A stretch of 64,000 nucleotides of DNA from Odobenus rosmarus divergens (GCF_000321225.1 NW_004450324.1:1518135-1582134); one strand, 5' to 3'. Shown: positions 11,608-23,797, numbered from the stretch's first letter. The notes: generated by a model from the letters alone, not told the origin. Numbers and translations: made by a program.

Positions 11608-11790
11608 TTTATTTTTTTAAAGATTTTATTTATTGTCTCAGAGAGAGCACAAGCTGGGGGAGCGGCAGGCAGAGGGAGAAGCAGGCTCCCCGCTGAACAA
11701 GGAGCCCCATGAGGGACTCAATCCCAGGAGCCTGGGATCATGACCTGAGCCGAAGGCAGGCGCTTAACCGACTGAGCCACCCAGGTGTCC
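11608..11790 (-). mobile_element. CAN-SINE, reverse orientation
   Basis: Reversed copy from AAAGATTTTATTTATTGTC to GAGCCACCCAGGTGTCC. The target-site duplication ctacattttatttta is perfect (11593-11607 and 11791-11805). Confidence 0.95.
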
Positions 11791-12450
11791 CTACATTTTA
11801 TTTTAAATGAAAAAAATTACCCGTTTCTGTCAGCCCTCCTACGAAGAAATGAGACTGATTTCTAATGCGACATTAATTTGCTCTTGAGATATTTCCAGAA
11901 ACTGTTTTAAGCACTTGTAGCTTTATTGGAATAATAATTTAATTTTGCAGAATGACTCTAGCCTGAACAGTGCTGTTGGTTGTTTAAAGTCATTGTTTTT
12001 AATAGATTCGGCATCACTACTTCACAGAAGTACTGAGATGACCCAGGACTGTGGTTTGAGATTACAATGAGTTGTTTGTCTAGAGGTAAGGAGAGCACAA
12101 GCAAAAGCTGATGCTGGACTGAGAGGGTGCATGGTCGCGTGGGGGGAGGATTCCAAGATGAGATCTGTAGAGCCAGAGATGAGCACCAGGCAGCCAAAGA
12201 CCTCAAGACCTGAGCAGGAGGAAGAGACACAGAGAGAGAAAGAACTCAGGGGCATATCCAAGTTTAAAATTTGCAGGGGTTTGGCAAGGGGTCAAAGCAA
12301 GTAGGGGCAATATTGTTTTTCCCGGAAAGTTTCCGCGGCAACATCTGGTTGAGTTGGGCACCTCATTTAAAGCTTTGCCTTCAGGGGAGCCTCTGACAAA
12401 CTGAAAGGCTCAGTGTGGATTTCGACAGTCTTTCTATCAGCTGGGTATAG

Positions 12451-12940
12451 TTGTGTTACAAACCTACTGGCTTAAACCAATGACCATTCTATTTGCTTAC
12501 GATTCTGTGGGTTGGCGATTTGTGGGCTGGGCTGGGCAGGTCTGCTGGTCTTGCCTAGGGCCAGTCCATGGCCAGCTGGGCTGGGGCTGTCTCTTTTCAG
12601 ACAGTCTCACTCGTGTGTGTGGTGGTTGGTGCTGGCTGTCGGCTGGCCCTCTCTCCTCTGATTTCGCATTCTCAAGGAGGCTCGCCTGAGCTTTATCCCT
12701 TGGCTGCAGCCGTGTGCCAGGTTAGCAGGGCTGGAGCTGCAAGGGCTCCAGAGGCCGAGGCTTGGGACTCACCCAGTGTCGCTCTGTGTCACTCGCGTCA
12801 CCCGGCCAGCTCAGATTCAAAGGGAAAGGAAATCCATTTCCTTGCTTGTTGGGCGGAGAGGTAAAATCACATGGCCAAAGGACATGTATACAGAGATGGG
12901 AGGAATTCTTACTGCCCTCTTTGCGAAGTCTCTACCACAG
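12451..12940 (+). mobile_element. Ancient mammalian interspersed repeat, family not assigned
   Basis: TGTTACAAACCTACTGGCTTA, shortened here to acaaacctactggctta, and ACGATTCTGTGGGTTGGCG, TTGGTGCTGGCTGTCGGCTG, CACATGGCCAAAGGACATG and GATGGGAGGAATTC are phrases I know from a common mammalian repeat, in order. I cannot name the family with confidence. The open frames at 12453-12953 belong to it. Confidence 0.65.
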
Positions 12941-12988
12941 TAGCTTTATTTAGTTGGAGAGTGATGAATATACAATGTTTGATATTCA

Positions 12989-13018
12989 TTTAAATTTAAA
13001 TTTAAATTAAATTTAAAC
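12989..13018. repeat. (TTTAAA)n tract
   Basis: Several TTTAAA units with one shifted unit; self-complementary, so it can form a weak cruciform. Confidence 0.8.
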
Positions 13019-13229
13019 TTTCCTTTTTAACTTGTGGTAGGGGAGCTAATTGCTCACCTCCCTTCATCTTGGTTATTACAGCGTGGCTGATTATAGGTTT
13101 TTATAAACTAACGGACTGGGTGAACTATCTGTCAGAGTGAGTTTTGCTAGAAAAGTGACTTTAGAAGTATATAACTTGCTAAATAATCTAAAGATGTTGA
13201 TTCCAGTTGGACATTTGAAGGGTGAAGGG

Positions 13230-13253
13230 ATGTGTGTGTGTGTGTGTGTGTGT
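13230..13253. repeat. (TG)n microsatellite
   Basis: About eleven uninterrupted TG units. Confidence 0.9.
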
Positions 13254-14114
13254 AATGCTGATCCTTTTTAGCTTTGAGGTGTTTTATTCCAGACTGACCT
13301 TCTTAAAATTCAACACATTAAAAATATAGGTTGTTTGCATGCATATGTACTTATTTCTCCTGCCATCTAGAAGACAGTGAACCAGATCTATTATAGCCCC
13401 CAAAATAACATGTTGTCTCTGCATCACTCAGTTCAAGTGTAGATTGTTGCTTACATAATTATGGAAGTTTCTTCACTTTGAAGTCAATCCAGCAATATTT
13501 TACTGCCAGTTTTATAATCAGTTATAATTTATAAAAAAAGATTTGCCATCCTATTAGGATAAAAAGATGAGAAATCTAGTAATAGTTATTTGCAGAATTT
13601 GCCCATTTTCTTTAGTTTATCATATAGGAATGTCAGAAATAAGAGACGGGTGGGAGATGTGCGAGGATACCATTTATTAAATTGCATTCTTTCTGGTAAA
13701 AGCACTTATGAAATATCGAATGCTTTTAGATGTGGGAAGAGGGCTGAGTGTTATCGTTATACATTTACAGATTTAAATGTGACTTCTGTTTTTTCCAAAA
13801 GGGGAGACTGACGTGTACGTGGATTAGATATGTGGAATGTCCTTCCTGTGGTTGGCCCACACCGTTTTCTCACAAAAGGAAGGAGGATTGAGAAAAGGGT
13901 GTTATCTAGACCTCTGGGTTGTAAAAACCTTTAAGCTTGTTTATCCTAAACTTTCCAAATATTATACAAGCATTATACAGAAAATGTGGATAATACAAAT
14001 GAGTAAAAGGGGAAATTCCACCCGTCACCTCACTGTGCAGGGCTAGATGGTGTTTGAATTTTCATGTAGGAGTGTTAAGTTGAGATGGGATAGGACTTTT
14101 AAAAAAAAAGTATA

Positions 14115-14302
14115 GGGCGCCTGGGTGGCTCAGTCGTTAAAGCGTCTGCCTTCGGCTCAGGTCACGGTCCCAGGGTCCTGGGATCGAGCCCCGCATCGGG
14201 CTCCCTGCTCCGCGGGGAGCCTGCTTCTCCCTCTCCCACTGCCCCTGCTTGTGTTCCCTCTCTCGCTGTGTCTCTCTCTGTCAAATAAATAAACAAATCT
14301 TT
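14115..14302 (+). mobile_element. CAN-SINE, young full-length copy
   Basis: Head GGGCGCCTGGGTGGCTCAG, then TGCCTTCGGCTCAGGTCACG, a TC-rich middle and an AAATAAATAAAC tail. The duplication aaaaaaaagtata flanks it (14102-14114 and 14303-14315). It is close to the arctoid-type consensus as I remember it. Confidence 0.95.
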
Positions 14303-14842
14303 AAAAAAAAGTATAAATGGATATATTTGGAGATTGATACATTTTAGCATTGTCAGTGTTTTCACATTTCATTTGTTTTGAGAAAGAAAAATAAACCAGT
14401 GGTAGATTAATACTTGTTGGCAAAAGTGATTTGTTTCTCAAAAATTTGATACACACTGAAAGTGAAGCACACTTTATGATTACTAGACAGATTATATATA
14501 TGTATCTTTCTCACACTTACGTGTTTTCAGAATACATTTACCACCTAATGTTAATGTCTGTGTTGCAATTTAGTATTTCCTACAAGTGTCTGTTATTTGC
14601 CTTTTGTCCTCTGCGTGCTATGGATCCACCTTATTTGGTATTTGGTACTTTCCTGGTTGGAAGTGAAAACATTTTACAGAAAGTTCTGGGATGGAGAGAA
14701 CTGAAGAGTAAGTAACTTTCTCATTGTTTGTGGGTGTCTTTGAACACAGTAATGACTTTTAGATTTCACCTTGGCCTTTCATATCAAACCTAGAGCTGAC
14801 AGTATGAGGATTTTTTAAGATTGGCTAAATATATGCTTTTTT

Positions 14843-15024
14843 TAAAAGATTTTATTTATTTATTTGAGAGAGAGAGAGAGAGAATGCACTAGTGGGGTGA
14901 GGGGCAGAGGTAGAAGCAGACTCTTGCTGAGCATGGAGCCCGATGCGGGACTCGATCCCGGGACTCCAGGATCATGACCTGAGCCGAAGGCAGTCGCTTA
15001 ACCAACTGAGCCACCCAGGCGCCC
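14843..15024 (-). mobile_element. CAN-SINE, reverse orientation
   Basis: AAGATTTTATTTATTTATTTGAGAGAG at the left and GAGCCACCCAGGCGCCC at the right define a reversed copy. TATGCT with following T-rich sequence is repeated on both sides. Confidence 0.93.
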
Positions 15025-15254
15025 TATGCTACCTTTTTGTAGAACCAGCTATTTGGTTTCATGGGCACCCAGGGGAAATGAATCTTTAGGAATTTAATTT
15101 GATGGTCTGAATGTTGAATTTTTTGGTCTTTTAAGTTTCAAGGATTTTAAAGCATTTTCAACAAAAGGTTGAAGTAGCTATTGGCACAACTAGTCTCTAT
15201 TTTATTTTTAAAACTTTTTAGATTACAAGGATATAAAAAATACTTTAGTATCAA

Positions 15255-15990
15255 GTAGGTGAAAATAACAACCCTCAATTTTCATTTCCAGAGTTACTCT
15301 CTGTGGTCAGTGTGGTATGTATCTTTCTGGATGTTTTTCTGTGTATACATATGCGCATAGATTTTTTTCCAAAGTTTAATAATTTCGTTTTAAAGATTTT
15401 ATTTATTTTGGAGAAAGAGCATGTGCTTGAGGGCACTAGCAGGGGGGAGGGGCAGAGGGAGGGGGAGAAGCAGAGTCCTTGCTGAGCAGGGGGCCCGACA
15501 TGGACCCTGGGACCATGATCTGAGCCGAAGGCAGACACTTAACCAACACTTAACCTGAGCCACCCAGGAGTACTCAAAATTTAATTATTATACATGTAAT
15601 ATGGTAACTGTGCATATTGGTCTACACTTAGTGATTTTACTTCTACGAAGTAGTAATATGTATTACATGTATATTTTACTTCTGTGTATTTTTTGTATAT
15701 ATTTGTAGTAAAATATACACATCACAAATATTCACAGCTATATTCTAGGTCATTTCTCATAGATCCATCATCTCATTTAATAATATTTTATTATTTATAT
15801 TTAAATATTCTTATTTCTATTCCAGGTCCATTTCTATCCTGTGGAGATACTTTAACCGATCTTTTATTGATTAACTTATCGGTTGTCTCCAGGTTTCTGT
15901 ATTTCTGTGAGACGGATATCCCAAAGTGGGATTGCAGGAACAAATGGTATTGCGTTTGTACTTTTGATTGTGGAAATTTCCTCCGACTGT
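15255..15990 (+). mobile_element. Ancient LINE-like relic split by a CAN-SINE
   Basis: Sequence before and after the SINE at 15386-15574 forms one old repeat. The later part holds AAGTGGGATTGCAGGAACAAATGG, shortened here to its recognisable core (tgggattgcaggaacaaa), a phrase typical of ancient L1M/MER 3' sequence. The family is not assigned. Confidence 0.5.
15386..15574 (-). mobile_element. CAN-SINE, reverse, with a small internal duplication
   Basis: Reversed copy ending at GAGCCACCCAGG. The 10-mer acacttaacc occurs twice (15535-15544 and 15546-15555), a local duplication that separates the head from the body. Similar A/T-rich flanks (15371-15385 and from 15575) indicate insertion into an older LINE-like relic that continues on both sides. 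Confidence 0.9.
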
Positions 15991-18213
15991 TAGCTAATTA
16001 GTCGCCTCTTAGTTGCTCCCCTTTCTGCCCTTAAAGGTAGAAGGGAGTTAGATTGAGAAGGCTTCTTGCCTTATCTCCTACTTGACCCAGACCTGAGCTA
16101 TTTAAGACCAGGGGGAGAAAATGATGGGTGAGGTGGGGTGGTCGTGGATTGGAAAAAGAGAAAAATTATCATCCAAGTGCACTTAATGAACTTAAGAAAT
16201 GAACGGTCATGACGTTTATTACTGTGAATCAACTGACGGAATGATCTTTCTGAATTGGTGAAAAGTCTGGACTATAGAATGTAACAAATTTGATTTATTC
16301 TTTGGGTTACAAGGCCCAGGGACTCACTGACGTTATCCCCGAGTAACAGGACATTGCCTATGAAGACAGATGTGGGAATGGAGGGACAGGAATACCATCC
16401 CTAGTCCCAGGGCTTTGCAGCAGCCCAGGAAGTGCTGGGCACCTGGCTCTGGAGGACTTGCAGGCTTCTCGTGAGCCCCGTAAGTGGACAGGACCGCAGC
16501 AGCGGGAATTTTTGGGTCTTCATTCCAGAATCCTCTAACGTTGGTGTCATTTAGCCAATCGGGCTGAGTCTGCTTTTGCCCTTGTCTACCTGCTCCTCTC
16601 TCCGCGCTCCTGTGGTTTCTGCTGGCTCAGAATGTTGGCTCATTCAGAACTGTTATGGCTTCTCTCTTCCTCTTTCCCTTTTAGCCACAGCTATGTCTGC
16701 TGATGGCTAGATTCTCTCTTTATTTACCAATTTCAATGCCAAAGACTGAGAATCCAGTTTTGACCAGAGTCCCTGCATAGGACACCTGCCTGCCTGTGAA
16801 CTGCTGCCCAAAGCTCAGGTGCCCTCTTCAGGTGAGGGTGAAACGCAGGAAGCCCCTACCTGGGAAGGGATCTTGGGGGTGGTAGGCGCCACGAGTCAGT
16901 GTTTATCGCACATTGCTCTTAGCGAAGTGACCTGTCCGGAATGTGATCCCGATTAGTGTGCTTTTTTGTTATATATATATACACACACACACACTTATAC
17001 AAATATATATTATACAAATATGTATATAATATATATACATAATGTTATACAAATATATATACTTGTGATAAGCTTAAAAAAGCAGTTTATTCTTTTAAGT
17101 CAGTAAATACTTCCCTGGGACACAGCCTCCCCTTTTCCCCATGGAGTAAATTGGGAAAATTTGTGTCCCGTCTCAGCTGTAAATTGTCTTCAATTCTGAA
17201 GTACTGATGCCTGGATCCTGAGGTACGGTTTTGCCTTTTCTGCTGGACTGGAAAGTGGCGTGAAAGAGTTCATCCTGTTTATGACGGTGCAGTTCTGAAA
17301 AATAGACCTGGATCCCAGGACTGCGTGAACAACTCACTTTCCTATGCGAGTAGTTTTATCTCAGCTGCACCTTCTCCCACGTATGTTAGGAAGAATATCT
17401 AGTCCTCCCTAATTTTATTAGGTGTTGGCCACTCCAGTGTTTCAGAGATGAAGGGTCTCTGAAAGCTGCTTTGTTTTCTTCCTGAGGGTCACAGTCAAGT
17501 TTCCCCCACACCCTTGGCTTTCCTGTTCTCCCTCCTCAACCCCAGTCTGCTTCTCCTTCAAAATCATGGCTAGTAGGTTGTTTCAGTGACTCTTGAATTC
17601 CTGAGCCCTTAACTGGGCAACCCATGTCTCTCAGCATCTCAGAAGCAGTTGTCCTGTTACTTTTTAAAATGAGAACCATGTTCATGAAATGCTGTCTTGG
17701 TTTGGTTTCAGATCACTTGAAATGTTATCTGATTTAAGAGGCAGCTTTGAAGCCCCTGTTTACCAAAAGGTTTTGATTATCATTTTGTAGGAATTTTTGT
17801 TGGGTAAAAGAAAGATGAGCCTTTGGAAAAGACAACCAAATGGCCTTATTTCATTTTGGAAAGTTTCTTTTGTGGTCTTGAATTCGGTATTTTAATCTGC
17901 TTCAGAATTGCTGCTTCTCACTAAGCAAAATTAAACGTTATTGAAGTCTGTGCCCTGCTCTGTATTTTTTAGGAGAAAAATCTTTTAAATACTTTTGGGT
18001 AAGGGCATGTGTAATTTAAAACTTTCATTTTGACAGCTTGGTTTTAGCTGATAGGCATGTCAATCTCTATTTGATTGCTTTGGTGGCAGTTGAAAATCAC
18101 CTAGTGCCTGGCTTAGAGTGCATTTATAAATGTACTTTCTTTTGGTTTTCATTTTGTGAAATAATAAAGTGAATTTTCCTACATGTTACTTTATTACAGA
18201 TTTGACTGTTTAT
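15991..18213. other. No recognised feature apart from the TA/CA repeat
   Basis: Apart from the compound repeat at 16970-17062 nothing could be assigned. Confidence 0.5.
16970..17062. repeat. Compound (TA)n(CA)n and ATACAAATATAT repeat
   Basis: A TA run passes into a CA run, then three TTATACAAATATAT-like units. Confidence 0.85.
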
Positions 18214-18227
18214 CTGATTACCAGATT

Positions 18228-18460
18228 TATTTATTTTTCCTAAAGATTTTATTTATTTATTTGAGAGAGAGAGAGAGAGAGAAAGTGAGCGCGTGCATGA
18301 GCAGGGGGAGGAGCAGAGGGGGAGAGAGAAGAAGGGGGAAAGAATCTCAAGCTGACTCTGCACTGAGCACGGAGCCCAACTCCATCCCAGGACCCTGAGA
18401 TCACGACCTGAGCGGAAACCAAGAGTCGGACGCTCAACCAACCGAGCCACCCAGGTGCCC
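18228..18460 (-). mobile_element. CAN-SINE, long older type, reverse
   Basis: It runs from AAAGATTTTATTTATTTATTTG and a (GA)n stretch to GAGCCACCCAGGTGCCC. The 14-bp duplication ctgattaccagatt is perfect (18214-18227 and 18461-18474). The body is longer than that of the young copies. Confidence 0.95.
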
Positions 18461-18979
18461 CTGATTACCAGATTGAAATAAAGAGTTTAACCATTTTTTC
18501 CTTTTGATTCTATGTCCCTTTATCCTTTTCTTAATGCTGGTATGCTGATGTATGGGTAGCTGCCTTTTCAGTTATTTTATAGCATCATAGGAAAGTGGAT
18601 TTTTTTTTTTTTTTAAGCACTTTCATTCTTTTCAGTTTTGGCTTAATTTTCATTATGTTCTTTCTTAATTTGGAAGTGTCAAAGTATATGTTAATAGGAT
18701 TATATATAGAATATGTGACTATTACATCAATTTTTTCTTTATGTGTATGGAGGCAAAAGATATATGTGTGTAAAATTATATATGACCAAAGAAAAATTAT
18801 GGGTAATAAAGTTATTTGACTCTTGGGGAGAATTTTATTATATCTCTTGAGATATAATAATCTTTGAAGAAAAGTGTTGACAATTAAAATTTGGGGAGGG
18901 TTTCTCCTCTCTACCTGGAAGACTTGAGGGCACATAAAGGTGATTCGAGCCAACTGGATGATTCTGATCCAGACTCCTG

Positions 18980-19165
18980 GAGTACCCGCTGTGTGTCTCC
19001 TGGACTGAGTACTTTACATCCTTTCGTGTCATTCTTACCTTATTCTTGCCAGGATTGGCATGATGATCCTAGTTTTACAAATTAGGAAGCAGAGACTTGG
19101 GCGATCACATAATCTGTTGAAGGTCACACAGGTGGATGTGAACCCAGCGAGCCCTGGTTGCAAAG
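18980..19165 (-). mobile_element. MIR SINE, antisense
   Basis: TACTTTACATCC, TAGTTTTACAAATTAGGAAG and GAAGGTCACACAGGTGG follow reversed MIR. Confidence 0.8.
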
Positions 19166-19344
19166 CACCTGTCCTTTCCAGGGTCCCTTGACTCCTCTGC
19201 TTTTGCTATTTGATCTGCCTTTAAGATTCTCAAGCTATCAGGACAGAGTTAATTTCTAGAAGGAAGGTCCCTATTTTTAAAGCAACATCCCATGGTGTGA
19301 TGCTGCTTTAGTGATCCTGCTTTGACTTGTAGTTGAGCTGAAAC

Positions 19345-19480
19345 TCGCACATTAGGCCATCCCAGGCTTAGATCCCATTGGCATCATTTACCAGCTTTGT
19401 GACTGTGAGCCACTTCCTTGGCCTCATTGTGCTTCATCATCAAATTCAGGACCATCATATCAGCCTTGCCGGATAATAAT
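19345..19480 (+). mobile_element. MIR SINE
   Basis: TTACCAGCTTTGTGACTGTG and TTCCTTGGCCTCATTGTGCT follow the MIR core, diverged. Confidence 0.65.
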
Positions 19481-19524
19481 TATAATGTATAATAAATAAC
19501 AATGATGATGATTGTAATTACAGC

Positions 19525-19652
19525 AGTTAGCACTGAGGAGCTATTATGTATCAACCCCTGGGCTAAAAGCTTTTTGTAGTTCAGTGAATCCTCACAGTAA
19601 CACCAAGGAGGAAGGTTCAGTTATCTCTGTTTTATACAGAAAGTCCTCAGTA
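19525..19652 (-). mobile_element. MIR SINE, antisense, truncated by a CAN-SINE
   Basis: TTAGCACTGAGGAGCTATTA, GTGAATCCTCACAGTAACAC and CTCTGTTTTATACAGA follow reversed MIR. A CAN-SINE begins directly after it. Confidence 0.75.
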
Positions 19653-19666
19653 TGTGAAGTCGTTTT

Positions 19667-19848
19667 ATTTTTTTAAAGATTTTATTTTTATGTGAGAGAG
19701 AACGAGCGAGCGAGCTTGCGCATGTGTGTGCACATGGGGAAGGGGCAGAGCAGGGGACAAGCAGACTCTCCGCTGTGCGCCAATCTTGACCTGAGCCCAA
19801 ACCAAGAGTTGGAGGCGTAACAGACCGAGCCACCCACGCGCCCGCCCC
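19667..19848 (-). mobile_element. CAN-SINE, diverged, reverse; splits a MIR
   Basis: Reversed copy ending CCGAGCCACCCACGCGCCC. Flanks tgtgaagtcgtttt (19653) and tgtgaagtctttt (19849) are the duplication. It interrupts the end of an antisense MIR at about 19525-19652. Confidence 0.92.
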
Positions 19849-19909
19849 TGTGAAGTCTTTTTAAATTATTTCTATTTTTCATGCCAGTATACCTTTCCAT
19901 TGGTATGCA

Positions 19910-19980
19910 TAATTCAGGATTCACTGACTTAGAGAATTCACTCAATAAATTTGAACACCTATTATATGGTCATTAAGTTC
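19910..19980 (-). mobile_element. L2-like 3' end, antisense, short
   Basis: ATTCACTCAATAAATTTGAACACC with CTATTATATGG resembles the reversed L2 terminus. Short and diverged. Confidence 0.45.
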
Positions 19981-20837
19981 AAGTTTTTCTCTTCGAGTGT
20001 TTTATTTGAGGGATAACTTTTTACACATAATTAATTCTTGAACAGGTTGTGTTGTTAAAAGATTAATTTTATGATAACTCAAGCACTAATTTAAATAATC
20101 ACAAACAGGAAAAGCATAGACAGAAGTGCCTACATTCCAAGCTAATTTTTATTGTGTCCTCCAAATTAATTAATGCTCCTATGTTGGTAGAAAGGGCTCT
20201 GGAGCTTACATGAGGGGCCAGGAATCTTTTAAAAATGCCCTCTCTTCGTCCTCTCGTCTTTTCTTCTCTATCATACAAAGTGCCTAGAAATTCAGTCAAT
20301 AAGGCATAAAACAGCAATCCTCGTGGCCTGTCATCTATCTACAATCAACGATGGGGATGCTGGGAGGTTTGAAAACGTCATTAACATTAATGTGAAAATG
20401 TTGCCATCTATAGAGAACACAATTCGGGCAGTGGACCCAAATACGTTTCATTATAAAAGAGAAGACAGCAGGGCTTTGCCCATGTACTTCCCAACATTGA
20501 AACTAGACCAAAAAGTTCAGTCAAAACAGCAGACTATTAAATATTTAAAAGGAAAAAAAAAAAAAAAAACCCAGGCAAATGCACCCCTGTCTGAATGATC
20601 GTGTAATATCCTGGAATCTCCTGTCAGGGAGTACAAGGCTTTGTGTCGGTTGAGAAAGTTCTTCCCCACATGGAGGAGGTGGAACCATGCTTCTCAGAAC
20701 GTGAGAAAGAGGGTGGGGGGTGTAATGAGTCTCTTCTTCAGAAAGACCTGAACAACTGAGCTGGCCGGAGGTGAGAACGTCTGCCTCCCTGCTTTTATCT
20801 GATCGCAGGGTGGGCTGATGATTTTCCATCTTTTTGG

Positions 20838-20905
20838 TGTTTGTTGAGCTCCAATGTATGCCAGGCGTTGCTGCATCTTGGTTATAGAGAAGAAGCTCAC
20901 TTTGG
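20838..20905 (-). mobile_element. L2-like 3' end, antisense, short
   Basis: GTTGAGCTCCAATGTATGCC with AGGCGTTGCTG resembles the reversed L2 terminus. Confidence 0.45.
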
Positions 20906-22134
20906 GGTGTGACCTTGAGGAACTTTGTCTCCAGGGGAAAACGGAACTAATTGCACCACAGTGAGGTGATTCTCTGGTGGAAGTGTATAACCAAAATTTA
21001 AAGCTAATTGCTCCATCCCCAAAGTCATCCTGTCTTTTTCATCGGTAACATGTCATATATAGTTATTGTCAGGATCTTAAAAGAAGGGATTTCAAATCCA
21101 GTTTGTTAAATTCCCACCGCCCACAGTGTGTTGTAAAGTTTGTCCCAAGACGGTATTGTAGCAAGAGATCGACAGGACTGTTTTGATAAAAGCTCGATAA
21201 TCCTCATCATAAAAACAGTTTCTGAAGTTTAGTGTTGTCTCTACAAACACGCGTTAAGTGCAGCATTGGTTGAATGTATATGTAAACATATATGTATATA
21301 CGTCTGGCTTTTTGATGTGCATGTATTGACATCATGCTTTTATCTTGTATGTAAACTGTGGACTCTGAGATCATCAGTTTAAACTTTCAACAAGGAAGAG
21401 AAATAATGAAAAGGAACAATGGTTATTTTGTTTTCCCAGTAACTAAATTTACCATTGTTCTGAGAAATCAGCAAATGACCACAGGAAGTGAATTTAATCA
21501 AGTTGTGCCTTTGAACAAAGGTATTCTGGGTCTAGTGGAATTTCTTACTTCTCACCATCCTGTTCACATGTTCACTTGCCTCCCTGTGCTGAAATCAACC
21601 ACAGTTCACTATGATTTAACCACGTTCACAGATAATAATTTTAATACAAAAGAAATGGACTCGGGAAACAAAAGGAACTATTTTTTCTGACTCTTGTCTT
21701 ATAGGTCAGCCCTCAAAGCCAAAGATTTTTACCTTTTACTGGAAAAATATTTTCCTATGTAAGGTTTTTCTGTGAAGGCCCACTTCAAAATAGAACCCCT
21801 TCCATGCGGCCTAGATTAAATTGGAGGTGCTGTTTGATTAGCAGTGAGTCAGGATGTAGAATCTTACAAATCTTCTCAATTGCACACATGTGCAACTGTA
21901 TCATCTTTGACAATTTAAATAGTTTTGTTTGTTTTTTTTTCATCTAAAAGGAATTAAAATATTTAGTGGAGAACTCTTTAGAACCAGAGCTTGCCCTAGA
22001 AACATTGGCTTTCATTTTATGGACTGTTTTTCTTGATCCAGTTGAAAGAGAGTTTGACACGTCCTTTGGCATTGCCCGTCCATGTCATCTCTTTGAGATG
22101 CAAAGCTCTGTACCGTGTTAGTCATCTCTTACAC
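20906..22134. other. No recognised feature
   Basis: It holds a 110-codon open frame at 21358-21690 with no family features and no splice context; I treat it as chance. Confidence 0.5.
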
Positions 22135-22318
22135 TTCATCAGTGCTTTATTAATAGCTCCTTTGCCAAGTACTTTACACGCACATCTCATTTAATACTCC
22201 TATCAAGCCAATGGGGAAACCAGAGCCCCAAGGTTAAAAAAAAAAATTTACCAGGGTCAGATTCAGTTTCCCTCTCTTTAAAGTCCATACTCTTAACCAC
22301 GACTGCTCCACAGCTTCG
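22135..22318 (-). mobile_element. MIR SINE, antisense
   Basis: AAGTACTTTACACGCACATC, TCATTTAATACTCC, AATGGGGAAACCAGAGCCCC and CCATACTCTTAACCACGAC follow reversed MIR. Confidence 0.88.
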
Positions 22319-22675
22319 AGTGGTTTGCTCTCTGTTGCAGGGGACCTCTCCCAGGTAAGCTGACAGCATGTTCCCTGCATCACTGTCAAAAGGCTTTGTT
22401 TGGCATTTATTGCTGTTGCTAACTGAGCCGTTTAATTTCATTCCATTATTTTTTCTCACATTGAAGGTGGTTAACAAAGAGTGATCTTAATTTCCATGAT
22501 TATTCAAGTACATAAGGAAATGAATGGCGACTCTTCACCTTTTTTCTGTGTGAATGCTCCAGAGCATGCCATTATGTTTTCGGGGGCCTTCCACACTGAG
22601 AGAAGTGAATAGTGCTTACACAGTCAAGTTTAACAGAGGCTTGGGAATCAAAATTATTTATATATCTATCTCTCT

Positions 22676-22690
22676 GTGTGTGTGTGTGTA

Positions 22691-22739
<49 letters not shown>
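22676..22739. repeat. (TG)n plus (ATCT)n microsatellite, first array
   Basis: TG repeats at 22676-22688 lead into twelve or so uninterrupted ATCT units. The translated form gives the spurious YLSIYLSI pattern. Confidence 0.95.
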
Positions 22740-22948
22740 GGATGAAAGCAAGGAAAAAGAGGTTAAAGAAACTCAACTTGTCCTCCATCCTAACATCAAG
22801 GTAAGCGAGAGCCTGGCTGGTATCTGAAGTTGTGAACAGTCTTATCTTTTTTTTAAAGGTTGATTCTAAGAAATGGCTTCTTTTGCTCCTAAGCTGGATC
22901 TTTAGACAACACAGATTGCTAGGAAGGCAACTGAGAAACCAAAGGTGC

Positions 22949-22963
22949 ATCTATCTATCTATC

Positions 22964-23010
<47 letters not shown>

Positions 23011-23024
23011 ATCTATCTATGTAT
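22949..23024. repeat. (ATCT)n microsatellite, second array
   Basis: ATCT units with two ATC interruptions and a final GTATC. It lies about 210 bases from the first array, in the same orientation. Confidence 0.95.
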
Positions 23025-23797
23025 CTTGAGAGAGGAGTGCTAGCTTGCTCCAGACCACTTGGAGAGAAAATTAGGGATGGATTAGAAGCTTTCTTTTGTG
23101 GAAGGCATCTGTCTGACTGGCATTGGGTTTGGACAGTGGAGGGACAGAGAAGACCAACCCTCTGTGATCTAGTAGCAGGGAAGTAAAGGAAGCCAAAGGA
23201 AAAACCTTCTTCTCCCTGAGGAAGGGGACAGGAGGGCTAGGAGATCTTAGCATGGGGTGGCAGGAAGCCCCCCCGCCCCGAGTCATGACTTATCTGTACT
23301 CTGCAAGGCAGCTGACCAGCAAAATGAGAAGTTAAGTGTGTATGGAGAGTCTTTGAACACACCCAAAGTATCTGAAAATTTTTTTTTCTTTTTTTTAACT
23401 TGACATAAGGGTATATGTTGGGCTTACCAAGGTGTGTTAGGTACCACATAGGACCAGTAAGAGAATTGAGATTTTGCCCAGCCAAGGTTACAACAGTGCT
23501 CCACAAGGACTGTTGTGTTGCCTTCCAGGGTGCCTGGGATCTTTGCTCATCTGTTAGACTGATGATGTGTTCTCTCTGAAACAAATACTACCGGATGGGA
23601 AGGGACAGAGAAAAGCACCAATCATCCCACATTTCGTATTGCTGTGTTTGATTTCATTCTGATGATAGGGCAGTTGGTGATCGTAGTAAGTGATCCTGCG
23701 TGCCCAGGTATGTCTCTGCTCCTCCTGGTTCTGCTGGTCTCTGTTTGTGGATTTCACTTTTTTTTTTTTTGCATACTTAAGCTCTGTGATCTGGTCC
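23025..23797. other. No recognised feature
   Basis: Only T-runs at 23379-23397 and 23758-23770 stand out. Confidence 0.5.

Noticed and set aside
12453..12953. Three overlapping plus frames
   Set aside because: They fall within an ancient interspersed repeat.
14431..14715. 94-codon frame followed by GAGTAAGTAAC, like an exon with a donor
   Set aside because: No recognised protein and no convincing acceptor. A GTAAGT hexamer is frequent in 64 kb.
21358..21690. 110-codon frame without recognised repeats
   Set aside because: No known motif, no splice signals and AT-rich composition; of the length expected by chance in 64 kb on six frames.
22554..23029. Frames with repeated YLSI residues
   Set aside because: They are translations of (ATCT)n microsatellites.
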